Shown in pieces: positions 49,501-61,159 of a stretch of 64,000 bases of DNA. Within the stretch, counting starts at the first letter, position 1. The number at the start of each line of letters is the position of its first letter. The DNA comes from Panopea generosa (taxonomy: Eukaryota > Mollusca > Bivalvia > Adapedonta > Hiatellidae): contig CM055896.1 of the NCBI GenBank assembly GCA_029582155.1, positions 27,328,184 to 27,392,183 of the forward strand, given 5' to 3'. Both the position numbers and the translations under genes were made by a program. The notes beneath the pieces are model-generated. The model did no database searches, was not told the origin of the DNA, and saw only the letters and a program-made list of their open reading frames with translations.

Positions 49501-52500
49501 ATCCAGCTATGTATTGACCCTGTTATGACCATGCTTGTTCAAGTTATGTTTTGAACGTGTGATGACCATGCTTGTTCCAGCTATGTTTTGACCTTGTAAG
49601 GACCGTGCTTGTTCCAGCTATGTATTGACCTTGTAAGGACCGTGCTTGTTCCTGTTATGTATTGAACTTGTGATGACCGTGCTTGTTCCAGCTATGTTTT
49701 GACCTTGTAATGACCGTGCTTGTTCCAGCTATGTTTTGACCTTGTAATGACCGTGCTTGTTCCAGCTATGTATTGACCTTGTAAAGACCGTGCTTGTTCC
49801 TGTTATGTATTGACCTTGTAATGAGCGTTTTTGTTCCAGCTTTAAATTGACCTCATAATGAACATGCTTGTCCAAGCTATATATTAACCTTGTAATAATC
49901 GTTCTTGTTACAACTATGTTTTGACCTTGTAATGACCGTGCTTGTTCATGTGCTGTATTGACCTTTATATGACAGTGCTTGTTCAAGCTATGTATTGACC
50001 TTGTAATGACCGTGCCTGTCCCAGCTATGTATTGACCTTTATATGACATAGCTTGTTCCAGCTATGTATTGACCGTATAATTACCGTGCTTTTTCTAGTT
50101 ATGTATTGAATTCGTAATGACCGTGCTTTTTCCAGTTATGTATTGACATTGTAATGACCGTGTTTATTGCAGCTGTGTATTGACCATGTAATGACCGTGC
50201 TTTTTCCAGCTTTGTATTGACCTTGTAATTACCGTGCTTGTTCCAGTTATGTTTTCACCTGGTAATGACCGTGGTGGTCCAGCCATCTATTGACCATGTA
50301 ATGACCTTGCTTGTTCGAGCTATATATTCACCTGGTAATGACCGTGCTTGTAACAGCTATGTATTGACCTTGTAATGACCGTGCATGTTCCAGCTATGTA
50401 TTGACTATACAATGACCGTGCTTGTTCAAGCTATGTATTGACATTGTATGGACCGTGCTTGTTCCTGTTATGTATAGACATTGTAATGACCGTGCTTGTT
50501 TCAGCTATGTATTGACATTGTATGGACCGTGCTTGTTACAGCTTTGTATAGACCTTGTAATGACCATACTTGTTCCAGCTTTGTATTGACCTTTTAACGA
50601 CTGTGCTTGTTACAGCTATGTATTGACGTTGTAATGGCTGTGCTTGTGACAGCTATGTTTTGACCTTGTAATGACCGTGCTTGTCACAACTATGTATTGA
50701 CCTTGTAATGACCGAGCTTGTTCCTTCTCTGTATTGACCTTGTATTAACCGTGCATGTTCCAGCTATATATTGACCATGTAATGACCGTGTTTGTTCCAG
50801 CTATATATTGGCCTTGTAACGGCTGTGCTTGTTCCAGCTATGTATTGACATTGTAACGACCGTGCTTGTAAAAGCTATGTATTGACATTGTAATTACCAT
50901 GTTTGTTCGAGCTATGTATTGAACTTGTAATGACCGTGCTTGTTTCAGCTTTGTATTGACCTTGTTATGACCGTGCTTTCAGCTATGTATTGACATTGTA
51001 ATGACCGTGATTGTTCCAGCTATGTATTGACATTGTAATGACCGTGCTTGTTACAGCTATGTATTGACCTTGTAATTACCATGCTTATTCCAGCTTTGTT
51101 TTGACCTTGCACGGACCGTGCTTCCTCCTGCTATGTACTGACCTTGTAATGAGCGTTATTGTCCCATCTTTGTATTGACCTTTTAATGACCATGCTTGTT
51201 CCAGCTATGTATTAACTTTGTAATGACTGTGCTTGTTCCAGTTATGTAATGACCTAGTAATAGCCGTCATTGTTCCAGATATATATTGACCGTGTAACGA
51301 CGGTGTTTGTTCCAGCTATGTATTGACGTTGTAATGACTGTGCCTGTGACAGCTTTGTTTTGACCTTGTAATTACCGTGCTTGTTACAGCTACGTATTGA
51401 CCGTGTCATGACTGTACTTGTTCCATCTATGTATTGACTTCGTAATGACCGTACTTGTTCCAGCTATGTATTGACCATGTAATGACCGTGCTTGTTACAG
51501 TAATATATTGACCTTGTAATGACCGTTCTTGTTCAAGCTATGTAATGACCGTGTTATGACAGTGCTTGTTCCAGCTAAGTATTGACTTTGTAATGACCGT
51601 GCTTGTTACAGCTATGTATTGACATTGCAAAGACCGTGCTTGTTACAGCTATGTATTGACAATGTAACGACCGTGCTTGTAACATATTTATATTAACATT
51701 GTAACGACCGTGCTTGTTTCAGCTTTATATTAACATTGTTACAACCGTGCTTGTTACAGCTATATATTGACCATGTAACGACCGTGCTTGTTACAGCTAT
51801 GTATTGACAATGTAACGACCGTGCTTGTTTCAGCTATATATTGACCATATAACGACCGTGTTTGTTACATCTATGTTTTGACAATGTAACAACCGTGCTT
51901 GTTTCAGTAATGTATTTACCATGTAACAACCGTTTTTGTTACAGCTATGTATTGACAATGTAACGACCGTGCTTGTTTCAACTATTGATTGATGATGTAA
52001 CGACCGTGTTTATTCCAGCTATATATTGACAATGTAACGACCGTGCTTGTTACAGATATGTATTAACCTTGTAACGACTGTGCTTGTTACAGCTATGTAT
52101 TGACATTGCAACGACCGTGCTTGTTTCAGCTATGTATTGACCATGTAACGACCGTGTTTATTACAGCTATATATTGACAATGTAACGACTGTGCTTGTTA
52201 CAGTTATGTATTGACCATGTAACGACCGTGTTTGTTACAGCTATGTATTGACAATGTAACGACCGTGTTTGTTACAGCTATGTATTGAACTTGTAATGAC
52301 CGTGCTTGTTTCAGCTTTGTATTAACTTTGTAATGACTGTGCTTGTTCCAGTTATGTAATGACCTAGTAATAGCCGTCATTGTTCCAGATATATATTGAC
52401 CGTGTAAAGACGGTGTTTGTTCCAGCCATGTATTGACCTTGTAATGACCGTACTTGTTACAGCTATGATTTGACCTTGTAATAATCTTGCTTGTTCCAGC

Positions 52501-55500
52501 TATGCATTGACATTGTAGTGACCGTGCTTGTTCAAGCTATGTATTGACCTTGTTATGACCTTGTATGTTCCAGCTATGTATTGATCTTGTAATGACCGTC
52601 TTTGTTCCAGTTATGTATTTACCTTGTAATGACCGTGTTTGTTCTAGCTTTGTATTACCCATACGACCGTGCTTGTTACAGATATGTATTAACCTTGTAA
52701 CGACCGTGCTTGTTACAGCTATGTATTAACATTGTAACGACCGTGCTTGTTACAGATTTATATTAACATTGTAACGACCGTGCTTGTTTCAACTATTTAT
52801 TGACCGTGTAACGACCATGTTTATTCCAGCTATATATTGACAATGTAACGACCGTGCTTGTAACAGCTTTATATTAACATTGTAACGACCGTGCTTGTTA
52901 CAGCTTTATATTAACATTGTAACAACCGTGCTTGTTACAGCTATATATTGACCATGTAACGGCCGTGCTTGTTACAGCTATGTATTGACAATGTAACGAC
53001 CGTGCTTGTTTCAGCTATATATTGACCATACAACGACCGTGTTTGTTACAGCTATGTATTGACAATGTAACGACCGTGCTTGTTTCAGCTATATATTGAC
53101 CATATAACGACCGTGTTTGTTACATCTATGTTTTGACAATGTAACAACCGTTCTTGTTTCAGCAATGTATTTACCATGTAACAACCGTTTTTGTTACAGC
53201 TTTGTATTGACAATGTAACGACCGTGCTTGTTTCAATTATTTATTGACCATGTAACGACCGAGTTTATTCCAGCTATATATTGACAATATAACGACCGTG
53301 CTTGTTACAGCTATGTATTGACCATGTAATGACCGTGTTTGTTACAACTATGTATTGACAATGTAACGACCGTGGTTGTTACAGCTTTGTATTGACAATG
53401 TAACGACCGTGTTTGTTACAGCTATGTATTGACTCTATAATGTCTGTGCTTGTTACAGCTTTGTATTAATCTTGTAAGATCGTGCTTGTTAAAGCTATAT
53501 ATTGACATTGCAACGACCGTGTTTGTTTAAGCTATGTATTGACCATGTAACGACAGTGTTTGTTACAGCTATGTATTGACAATATAACGACCGTACTTGT
53601 AACAGCTATGGTTTGACCTAGTAACGACTGTGTTTGTTTCAGTTATGTTTTGACTTGTTATGACCGTGTATGTTCAAGCTATGCATCGTCCTTGTAATGA
53701 CCGTGTTTGTTCCAGCTATGTATTGACCATGAGACCGTGCTTGTTACAGCTATGTATTAACCTTGTAACGACCGTGCTTGTTACAGCTATATATTGACAT
53801 TGTAACGACCTTGTTTGTTTCAGCTATGTATTTACCATGTAACGACCGTGTTTGTTATAGCTATGTATTAACTTTGTAACGACCGTGCTTGTTTCAGCTA
53901 TGTATTGACCATTTAACGACCGTGTTTGTTCCAGCTATGTATTGTCATTGTAACGACCGTGCTTGCTACAGCTATGTATTTACCTTGTAACGACCGTGCT
54001 TGTTACAGCTATATATTGACATTGTTACGACCGTGCTTGTTTCAGCTGTGTATTGACCATGTAACGACCGTGTTTGTTACAGCTATGTATTTACCATGTA
54101 ACGACCGTGTTTGTTACAGCTATGTATTAACTTTGTAACGACCATGCTTGTTTCAGCTGTGTATTGACCATATAACGACCGTGCTTGTTACAGCTATATA
54201 TTGACATTGTTACGATCGTGCTTGTTACAGCTATGTATTTACCATGTAACGACCGTGTTTGTTACAGCTATGTATTAACTTTGTAACGACCATGCTTGTT
54301 TCAGCTGTGTATTGACCATATAACGACCGTGCTTGTTACAGCTATATATTGACATTGTTACGATCGTGCTTGTTTCAGCTGTGTATTGTCCATGTAACGA
54401 CCGTGTTTGTTACAGCTATGTATTAACAATGTAACGACCGTGCTTGTAACAGCTATGTTTTTACCTGGTAACGATTGTGCTTGTTTCAGCTATGTATTGA
54501 CATTGTAACGACCGTGCTTGCTAAAGCTATGTATTAACCTTGTAACGACTGTGCTTGTTACAGCTATATATTGACATTGTTACGATCGTGCTTGTTTCAG
54601 CTGTGTATTGTCCATGTAACGACCGTGTTTGTTACAGCTATGTATTAACACTGTAACGACCGTGCTTGTAACAGCTATGTTTTTACCTGGTAACGATTGT
54701 GCTTGTTTCAGCTATGTATTGACATTGTAACGACCGTGCTTGCTAAAGCTATGTATTAACCTTGTAACGACTGTGCTTGTTACAGCTATATATTGACAGT
54801 GTTACGGTCGTGCTTGTTTCAGCTGTGTATTGACCATGTAACGACCGTGTTTGTTACAGCTATGTATTGATCATGTAACGACCGTGCTTATAATAGCTAT
54901 GTTTTTACCTGGTAACGATTGTGCTTGTTTCAGCTATGCATTGACCTTGTAACAACCGTGCTTGTTACAGCTTTGTATTGACCTTGTAATGACCGTATTT
55001 GTTCGAGCTATGTATCGACCTTGTTATGACCGTGCTTGTTCAAACTCTGTATTGACCACGTAATTACGTGCTTGTTACAGCTATGTATTGACCCTGTAAT
55101 GACCGTGCTTGTTACAGCTATGTATTGACATTGTAATGACCGCGTTTGTTCCAGCTATGTTTTGACATTGTTATGACCGTGCTTGTTCAAGCCTTGTATT
55201 GACCTCGTAATTACCGTGCTTGTTACAGCTATGTATTGACTTTGTAATAACTATACTTGTTCAGTCTATGTATTGACCTTGTAATGACCGTGCATGTTCC
55301 AGATATGTATTGAGTTGTGATGACAGAGCTTGTTATAGCTATGTATTGACCTTGTAATGACAATGCTTGTTCCAGCTATGTATTGACCTTGTGATGACAA
55401 TGCTTGTTATAGCTATGTATTGACCTTGTAATGACAATGCTTGTTCCAGCTATGTATTGACCTTGTGATGGCCGTGCATGTTCCAGATATGTATCGACTT

Positions 55501-55725
55501 GTGATGACAGTGCTTGTTATAGCTATGTTTTGACCTTGTAATGACAATGCTTGTTCCAGCTAGGTATTGACCTTGTAATGGCCCTTTTTGTTTCAGCTAT
55601 GTATTGACCTTGTAAAGACCGTCAATATTCCAACTATGTAATGATCTTGTAACGACTGTGTTTGTTCTACCTATGTATTGACATTGTAACGATCTTCATT
55701 GTTGCAGCTATTAATTGACATTGTA
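46531..55725. repeat. 37-bp satellite, about 248 copies
   Basis: The unit reads gttccagctatgtattgacc then ttgtaatgaccgtgctt. Spacing of ttccag is 37 bp. Subfamilies are regional: gttatgactgtgtatg at the left edge, aatgaccgtgcttgttccag to about 51.6 kb, and aacgaccgtgcttgttacag/tttcag about 51.65-54.95 kb, then a mixed return to aatgacc. Higher-order repeats include a block of about 998 bp (gtgtcatgaccgtacttg at 47,375 and 48,373; about 27 units) and a 222-bp hexamer seen about three times near 54,341, 54,563 and 54,785. All ORFs are short. Confidence 0.96.
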
Positions 55726-55729
55726 ACGA

Positions 55730-55934
55730 TAGACTGACGGACGAACGGAACGACAGACCGTTTTATGTCATGTTTAACCAATATGGCGGCCGTACTGGCT
55801 TCAATCAATGTGTGGTCACCTTTAATCAAGATAATGAGTACAATCAGGGTGTGATCGAGTATCACATGAGTTATACATGGTGAAAGTTACGAATATACAT
55901 CACATAGTGCTATCACGCCATGACAGAGAGACAG

Positions 55935-55935
<1 letters not shown>
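55730..55935. other. Unique-like spacer with a copy of a local dispersed motif
   Basis: Contains caatatggcggccgtactgg and caatcaatgtgtggtcacct. The second recurs in altered form at about 56,530 and 56,600 beyond the microsatellite, so this is repeat-derived DNA. Confidence 0.6.
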
Positions 55936-56530
<595 letters not shown>

Positions 56531-56534
56531 AATC

Positions 56535-56890
56535 AATGTGTGGTCGTACAATTCTTTTAACCAAGATAGGGGGCTTTGAGATAGACGGTTGGACACACGA
56601 GTGCGTGGTCACCTTTCATTAATTTAATGAGAATGACTGGAGAGTCATTTTCAAACAGATTAAAAATGGGGAGATTTTACACACGGGAGTAAAAAAGTTT
56701 CGTTACACCGGGATGCTATGTACGACAGCCGAAACAACACCGACTGATGATTCCGGAATGCTATTACATTCACACTGGTTAATAGAAGAAATTGTCATGT
56801 GTTACTAAGACTCCTGCACCGTAATTTATGTAGTAGTCTGCTTTATTGAACAGTTAATCGTGTATAGGACCTGACTTAGGTGTATTGAAC
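56535..56890. other. Upstream region of the GPCR coding exon
   Basis: Repeat-derived text (gtgcgtggtcacctttcatt) up to about 56,640, then unrecognised DNA that would be the 3' part of the inferred 5'UTR intron. No promoter element can be supported. Confidence 0.45.
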
Positions 56891-56923
56891 TTTTTATATT
56901 ACCATTCTTTTTCTCTTTTACAG
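56891..56923 (+). promoter_or_regulatory. Predicted 3' splice acceptor ahead of the GPCR coding exon
   Basis: The tract tttttatattaccattcttt plus ttctcttttacag is a strong pyrimidine-rich acceptor, ending 11 bases before the ATG. It implies at least one non-coding upstream exon. The donor is not identifiable in this window. Confidence 0.7.
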
Positions 56924-56934
56924 AAAATTTAAAA

Positions 56935-58248
56935 ATGACGACAATACTTACAACAACGTTGCCGACGACAACGGCGGAAGAGGAATATTACGACTACGAT
57001 TATGTGCGGATGACGCCCGGAGTTCAAATTCCGTGTGCGATTGGACTTGCGGTTTTGATTATATTGGCTATAGCGGGAAATACTATGGCAGTAATAGCTT
57101 TTATAACTGACAAAAAGCTTCACACCGTCTATGACTTCCTCATTTTCAATTTGGCCATAACAGACCTGTTGCTTGCATGCATAAGTATGCCGTTTTACGC
57201 GGTTTACACGCTGATGGAGTTCACATGGCCTTTTAATATGGAGTTTTGTAAGGCTTGGATGGTGATCGATTTTACACTTTGCTTCGAATCCATTCTTCTG
57301 ATGCTGATTCTTAGTCTAGATCGTCTGCTCCTGATCATTTACGGCCCTCATTATCAGGCCAAGGTCACGCTGAAAGTCGCAATCATCGAAGTATCGGTGT
57401 CCTGGATCGTATCCTTCCTGGTATACGGTCCTGCAATAATAGGTTGGGATCACTGGGTTGGCTATTCTACCATTGAAGATGGAGATTGCGATGTGGAATT
57501 TGCCTATGATTTTGTGTTTACCACGACGACAGCATTTGTCGAATTTATCTTGCCATTTGTATGTCTTGTACTTTTAAACACGTTGATATATTGGAAAATA
57601 AGAAAAAGAAGCAAGATCAAACCAGAAGTCGGTCACAGATTGGCGTCACAAAGCTGCCGTGAACCCATGTCAACAAGCTGCCGCGAACCAATGTCAACAA
57701 GCTGCCGCGAACCAATGCCGTCAACAAGCTGCCGCGAGCCACCATCGGCATCCAGTTGCGTTGAGGAGAGCAGAAGCGATAATACTGCAAATCCGACATA
57801 TGTTCCTGATAATGAAAATACGTTAACCATCAACAATACGAATAGCGAAGAAATCACGACAATTTCTAAGGTGGCGTTTACTACAAATAAATTTCCAAAA
57901 TTGCCTAATAAAAAAATAAACACGGTTAAACAAAATACGAGACAAACTTTTAAAAGATCTCGCTTTCAACGAGAATCCAAAGCTGCCAGATTCCTGGCTT
58001 CACTTGTTGTGGCATTTCTTTTATTTTGGGCCCCCTATATAGTTACCACAATGGCGATCTCGTTCTGTGAAGAGAAATGCATAAACGTAAGTGTATACGA
58101 ATTTTTCAACTGGGTTTTATGGATGAAATCGGCGGTTAATCCATTCCTTTATGCGTATAATAGCTCGAAATATAGATCCAATTTTTTGAAGTATTTAACA
58201 TTAAATCATCGTTATGGCAGATCAAGAAACAGCAATTTCAACACATAA
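56935..58248 (+). CDS. Class A GPCR, histamine H3/H4-like receptor
   Basis: A 437-residue seven-transmembrane receptor coded in one exon, expected at the plasma membrane and coupling to G proteins. TM segments (approx.): 31-56, 66-90, 103-135, 149-170, 192-221, 350-374, 388-409. Landmarks: GN 48-49, D77 (2.50), C105 with C185 for the loop disulfide, D112 (3.32, amine-binding), W157, P207 (5.50), FWAPY with W365 and P367, NPFLY 402-406. The H3/H4 signature E203 at 5.46 is present, as are W393 and W396 (7.40/7.43), and SFLVYGPAIIGW and EDGDCDVEF resemble human H3. The usual DRY is DRL (129-131). The Thr-rich N-terminus lacks N-glycosylation sequons but has an acidic Tyr cluster (EEEYYDYDY). Intracellular loop 3 is about 128 residues with a SCREPMST repeat. 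The ATG follows a splice acceptor and has A at -3. The ligand (histamine or another amine) is inference; a muscarinic-like orphan is the alternative. Confidence 0.9.
   Translation: MTTILTTTLPTTTAEEEYYDYDYVRMTPGVQIPCAIGLAVLIILAIAGNTMAVIAFITDKKLHTVYDFLIFNLAITDLLLACISMPFYAVYTLMEFTWPFNMEFCKAWMVIDFTLCFESILLMLILSLDRLLLIIYGPHYQAKVTLKVAIIEVSVSWIVSFLVYGPAIIGWDHWVGYSTIEDGDCDVEFAYDFVFTTTTAFVEFILPFVCLVLLNTLIYWKIRKRSKIKPEVGHRLASQSCREPMSTSCREPMSTSCREPMPSTSCREPPSASSCVEESRSDNTANPTYVPDNENTLTINNTNSEEITTISKVAFTTNKFPKLPNKKINTVKQNTRQTFKRSRFQRESKAARFLASLVVAFLLFWAPYIVTTMAISFCEEKCINVSVYEFFNWVLWMKSAVNPFLYAYNSSKYRSNFLKYLTLNHRYGRSRNSNFNT
57651..57745 (+). repeat. In-frame 24-27-bp coding minisatellite in intracellular loop 3
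   Basis: Four tandem copies of agctgccgcgaaccaatg-type units encode SCREPMST, SCREPMST, SCREPMPST and SCREPPSA (residues 240-273). Length is a multiple of three throughout, so the reading frame is kept. Confidence 0.9.
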
Positions 58249-58249
58249 C

Positions 58250-58785
58250 ACACGAATGCATAAAACTGCAAATTTTAATAGTTAAAAATAGTTTTCTTGA
58301 AACTACATGTATACACGATAGAGCATTTTGGTACATGTGTTGCTCTTTGAATACAAATCCGGAGTTTGACCCCCACCCCCCCCCCCCCCCCCACCCCCCT
58401 AGAGAGATATTATCAGAAATTTTTTTTTTAGAATTAGAAACATAGTTTTACAGTTATTTCTTTCAGGCGATAACACGCGCTCTCTTTCATTTTAACGACG
58501 ACGACACTTTCTGCACTCACTGATACCAAGGCAACTTGAGTGAATGTTCCATTATATTGTCATTGCCATTGTTTATAAATGTTCTAAAAGTCGAATAATA
58601 ACGCCAACTTATACCACCAAAGGCTAACAGACGCTAGTTAATCTACCCGCTCTTCCCTGGGGTTCTGGAATGTTAACTAGTTTTTGAGCACATCCATTTC
58701 TGCATGTAACTTACACCTTTTCCACTTGAATCTGAGGTGAGAGACGCAATGCCGTATATCTTTCATTACGGAGGTTGTGATCGAG
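58250..58785. other. 3' flank of the GPCR gene
   Basis: The stop at 58,246-58,248 is followed by AT-rich DNA, then a poly-C tract near 58,370-58,398. No canonical AATAAA is seen in the first 500 bp, so the 3' end of the transcript is not placed. Confidence 0.5.
58370..58400. repeat. Poly-C tract
   Basis: About 28 C with two interrupting A, about 125 bp after the GPCR stop codon. Length is likely polymorphic and error-prone in assembly. Confidence 0.95.
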
Positions 58786-58845
58786 TGGGTGATCGATCTT
58801 TCGATCCCTGGATTGACGCACTTCCGACTGAGCTTACTGGCCTTA
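58775..58845 (-). mobile_element. Degenerate tRNA-derived SINE head, minus strand
   Basis: On the minus strand, ggccagtaagctcagtcgga looks like a tRNA D-arm/box A. It is followed by a weak box B (gggatcgaaagatcg). The rest does not fold as a tRNA. Confidence 0.5.
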
Positions 58846-58879
58846 TTATGTAGAAGTAGTCTAGTAACGAGCAGACATA

Positions 58880-58972
58880 TTGTATATGTATACTGATATA
58901 TACGCTACTGGTACTGTATTGTATATATATACAGATATGTACGCTACTGGTACTGTATTGTATATGTTTATT
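58880..58972. repeat. 39-bp mini-array, about 2.4 copies
   Basis: The unit with tacgctactggtactgtatt and gtatatgtatactgata recurs at 58,880, 58,919 and 58,958. The same unit forms a second array 1 kb away. Confidence 0.88.
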
Positions 58973-58979
58973 GATGAAA

Positions 58980-59911
58980 CGCGTTATTTCGAATTCCGTG
59001 GGACCGTAAAAATAATTCGAAATATCCGAAATTCGATTTATCAGGAGTCTGTTTTTGTTCAACTTTTTACCTTTAACCCATCCGCTTCATGAATCGTTGA
59101 AAATATACATGCTGTACAGTCATGTAAAAACCTCTATTTGTTTTGTTTTTTTATTCAATATAACATCTTTTTGTTATATTTACACATGCTATAAACTTTG
59201 TTTATATTGATGTGTACTGTGATTTATCTTAAATCGTTGTAAATTCTACTGTTTACACGCGTCATTTTTTTCTACGCAAACGTATATTGTGCGTTGTTAT
59301 CCGTGTGTAGGCTAATTGTCTATTTGCCCAGTGCGTGAACATTGTATATTTTTGAGATTGATATACTAGATAAACAAAATGTATTTTTGATTTCTATCCA
59401 TTCATTTACATGAATATCAAATAAATAGAATATGCAACAGAAATATAAACACAGATTATATACAAGCAATGGCTACAACAACTTTACAAATAATAAATAT
59501 GATGAAAAAATAGCACACATGTCAAAAACGTCTTCTAACACTTCAACGTTGTTTGTCTAATTAACGTGTGTCTAGCTTGTGTTTGTATCATAACATTTGA
59601 TGACACAGTTGACGTAACTGCCAGTACAGACACATGAAGCGATAAATTACAGGTATGGGTAAGGGTTCAACGATTTGCCTTTCATCTTCACGCGATGATA
59701 AAAATTCGAAATAACGAGTGAGAAATCAATAGATATTTGGATGGAGAGACCAAAGAACAGATTTGAAATAGTGAATAATTCGAATTACTGGAATTTTATA
59801 TATCAGGAGTAAATTAATATATAAATAGAAGGTGAAAAACGGGACCGAACTTCAAATTTGAGATAACCGGAATTTCGAAATAAAAGAGTTCAAGTTGGTG
59901 AGTATCAACTG
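58980..59911 (-). mobile_element. Tigger/pogo-like terminal repeat fragments
   Basis: On the minus strand the right end starts cagttgatactcaccaactt, then tttcgaaattccggttatct and ggtcccg, which resembles Tigger/pogo terminal repeats. A ta dinucleotide adjoins it at 59,912. Near 58,990-59,047 and 59,767-59,810 a related motif (taattcgaa, then tatcaggagt) occurs twice in the same orientation. No transposase is coded between. The family is inferred from recalled terminal sequences. Confidence 0.45.
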
Positions 59912-59916
59912 TATAA

Positions 59917-60037
59917 TTATGTATACTGATATGTATGCTAATGGTACTGTAATGTATATGTATACTGATATGTACGCTACTGGTACTGTATTGTATATGT
60001 ATACTGATGTGTACGCTACTTGTAATGTATTGTATAT
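59917..60037. repeat. 39-bp mini-array, about 3 copies
   Basis: Same unit as at 58,880. The two arrays bracket the Tigger-like fragment. Confidence 0.88.
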
Positions 60038-60039
60038 AC

Positions 60040-60892
60040 GACCCCAATTATCCGGCAATCAGATTATAGATCACCAGCAATCGTTTTCAGACTTTGACAA
60101 ATTCTGCGGAGTCATCACACTATTCTGCCACCAATAACCTCAACGATCTGACAGATCAGCCAATACTTGAAATTGAACTTGACATTCAACGAAGCGTTAA
60201 CAGAATGTCAAACCGATTTGATACCTTAGAACAATTTCTGGCCAGCCTTAAAACATCAAACATCAAGAAAAACATGATCATATGCAAAGATCTTTAGACG
60301 AAATGTCAAATTCGATCATTAGACTTGAGGAGCGGTTGAAATTAAGCAAAAATAAATGTGAACAACTTGAAGCACAATCCAGACGAGGAAATCTTTTTTT
60401 TTTTGCTTTAAAAGATGTGCAAGACACATGGGAAGAATCGGAAACCAAAGTTAGAAACTTCATTAAACATAATTTAGAATTAGATGAAAGTGAAATAAAA
60501 ATAGAACGCACTCATCGTATATACAGTAAAAAATCACCAAAACCTATCATTGTCAAGTTTACTTTCTTTAAAGACAAAGACAAAGTACTACAACAATACA
60601 AAGCAAAACGGAAATACTTTAACGAACACATACGAAAACAAACCAATGCAGACAATACAGACCCATAAACAGATGATGACCACCCAGCAGAAAGTACTCT
60701 ACGACCTGGTATTCACGTTGCAGATGACTTCCCCGGTCGTGTTGGGAAAGCTAGATATGACCTCAAACCATTTCTCCATCAAGCAACAAAAGACAAGAAA
60801 CGTGCCTACCTTAAATATGATAAACTGATTATAGAGAACGAAACTTATGTATTTGACACTGATTTAAATGACATTGTCAAAGTTAATAAATA
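60040..60892 (+). pseudogene. LINE ORF1 (coiled coil plus RRM/CTD, L1-ORF1-like), first copy
   Basis: An RNA-binding ORF1 protein of a LINE. The frame from about 60,094 reads NNLNDLTDQPILEIELDIQR and NRMSNRFDTLEQFLASLKTS. A frameshift near 60,285 leads into SLDEMSNSIIRLEERLKLSK, NKCEQLEAQSRRGNLFFFAL, WEESETKVRNFI and IERTHRIYSKKSPKPIIVKF, the coiled coil and RRM typical of this class. A single stop (TAA at about 60,666) interrupts it. The same frame continues with RPGIHVADDFPGRVGKARYD, KKRAYLKYDKLIIENETYVF and a natural stop at about 60,890, the C-terminal domain. Two or three lesions only. Confidence 0.85.
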
Positions 60893-60929
60893 GGACGTAG
60901 GCCAAGGTCTATGTACACAATGTGCAGGC

Positions 60930-61155
60930 TCTTGCGAAGATTTATCTAATATCCAAATTATTTCTTGGAATGTACAGAGTCTGTTTAAATATGAATGTAA
61001 TGCTGACGTTTTGTATTTTTTAAAGCAACATGTGCACTTAATAAAACATGGACAAATCATTATGACGAATTTAATGAGTTTCTCATTGGTTATTATTGTT
61101 TAAACTCTGTAAGAAAAAAGACATTATCTAAAGGTCGTCATTCGAGTGGTGTCAC
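60930..61155 (+). pseudogene. Start of LINE ORF2 endonuclease, first copy, 3'-cut
   Basis: After ORF1 comes IQIISWNVQSLFKYE (the APE N-terminal strand with the conserved W-N), then, after a shift, CALNKTWTNHYDEFNEFLIG and KKTLSKGRHSSG, corresponding to the usual E-T-W and KGRHSGG blocks. ORF2 stops matching at about 61,155, where the ORF1 of a different LINE begins. RT is absent from this copy. Confidence 0.75.
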
Positions 61156-61159
61156 AGGT

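Noticed and set aside
46531-55725. CRISPR-like array of direct repeats
   Set aside because: Units are contiguous with no unique spacers, and the context is animal nuclear DNA.
57617-57923. Minus-strand ORFs opposite the GPCR
   Set aside because: Shadows of the coding minisatellite and loop region of the receptor.
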